Shown one piece after another: positions 63,996 to 64,000 of a stretch of 64,000 bases of DNA. The stretch comes from an uncultured Victivallis sp. (GTDB taxonomy: Bacteria; Verrucomicrobiota; Lentisphaeria; Victivallales; Victivallaceae), in contig CALXOE010000011.1 of the NCBI GenBank assembly GCA_944389935.1, forward strand, positions 1-64,000, written 5' to 3'. A model generated the notes under the pieces. The model was given only the letters and a program-made list of their open reading frames with translations. It was not told the origin of the DNA and made no database searches. Made by a program: the position numbers and the translations under genes. Each line of letters opens with the position of its first letter. The stretch's first letter is position 1.

Positions 63996-64000
63996 GACAC

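Noticed and set aside
1..64000. tRNA, rRNA, CRISPR array, transposase or integrase genes
   Set aside because: I scanned intergenic regions and translations and found no supporting structure, direct-repeat spacing or motif.

Overview
The window looks like chromosomal DNA of an anaerobic, polysaccharide-degrading Lentisphaerota bacterium (Victivallis-like; lineage inferred, not tested). The pointers are three H-X9-DG pseudopilins with the [11 protein letters not shown] start and long basic leaders, Gram-negative envelope genes (KdsD, LptE-like, BamD-like), a single-chain pyruvate:ferredoxin oxidoreductase, and many secreted glycan-active proteins in a GC-rich background. I saw no rRNA, tRNA, CRISPR array, transposase or phage gene.

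Layout. 1-8 kb: 3' part of a beta-helix protein, a heparinase II/III-like lyase with a large MscS channel, and an uncharacterised two-domain putative glycosidase. 7.8-14.7 kb: nine co-oriented genes read leftward (hisE, hisG, kdsD, BamD-like, lptE, ktrB, ktrA, HIT, small exported protein). 14.9-16.5 kb: AmrS-type radical SAM enzyme and SanA-like protein. 16.5-23.7 kb: six tightly packed genes (pseudopilin, small anchored protein, multi-pass membrane protein, ExbB/TolQ-type channel, DUF2149 protein, membrane-anchored CobN-like chelatase), behind a promoter and a perfect 16-bp palindrome. This resembles the HmuS-type anaerobic haem-handling modules of Bacteroidota but has no visible TonB receptor and starts with a pseudopilin. 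It is the best candidate here for an undescribed system.

23.7-26.8 kb: ATP-grasp ligase / inactive-transglutaminase membrane protein / retropepsin-like protein trio. 27-31.7 kb: PFOR and a sugar-nucleotide epimerase. 32-37 kb: GntR regulator, pseudopilin and a secreted glycosidase-like protein overlapping by one base. 37-45 kb: radical SAM protein, two uncharacterised proteins, YjbQ and a 1010-residue exported protein. 45-60.5 kb: glycan-utilisation region with GH38 alpha-mannosidase, a five-gene pseudopilin-led operon with two toroid-like enzymes and two proteins carrying a duplicated DUF3395-like domain, a LacI regulator, GH42 beta-galactosidase and an Fe-S aldo/keto reductase. 60.5-64 kb: MarR regulator and remains of an RND efflux operon.

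Two features cut across the window. First, a degenerate repeat ending at the pseudopilin LIELL codons is stacked in tandem at 55.1-55.9 kb, and part of it recurs at bases 1-84. Second, reading-frame damage (four single-base frameshifts plus two large deletions) is confined to 53.6-63.5 kb, while the preceding 52 kb shows none. Each of the three pseudopilins opens an operon of exported proteins.
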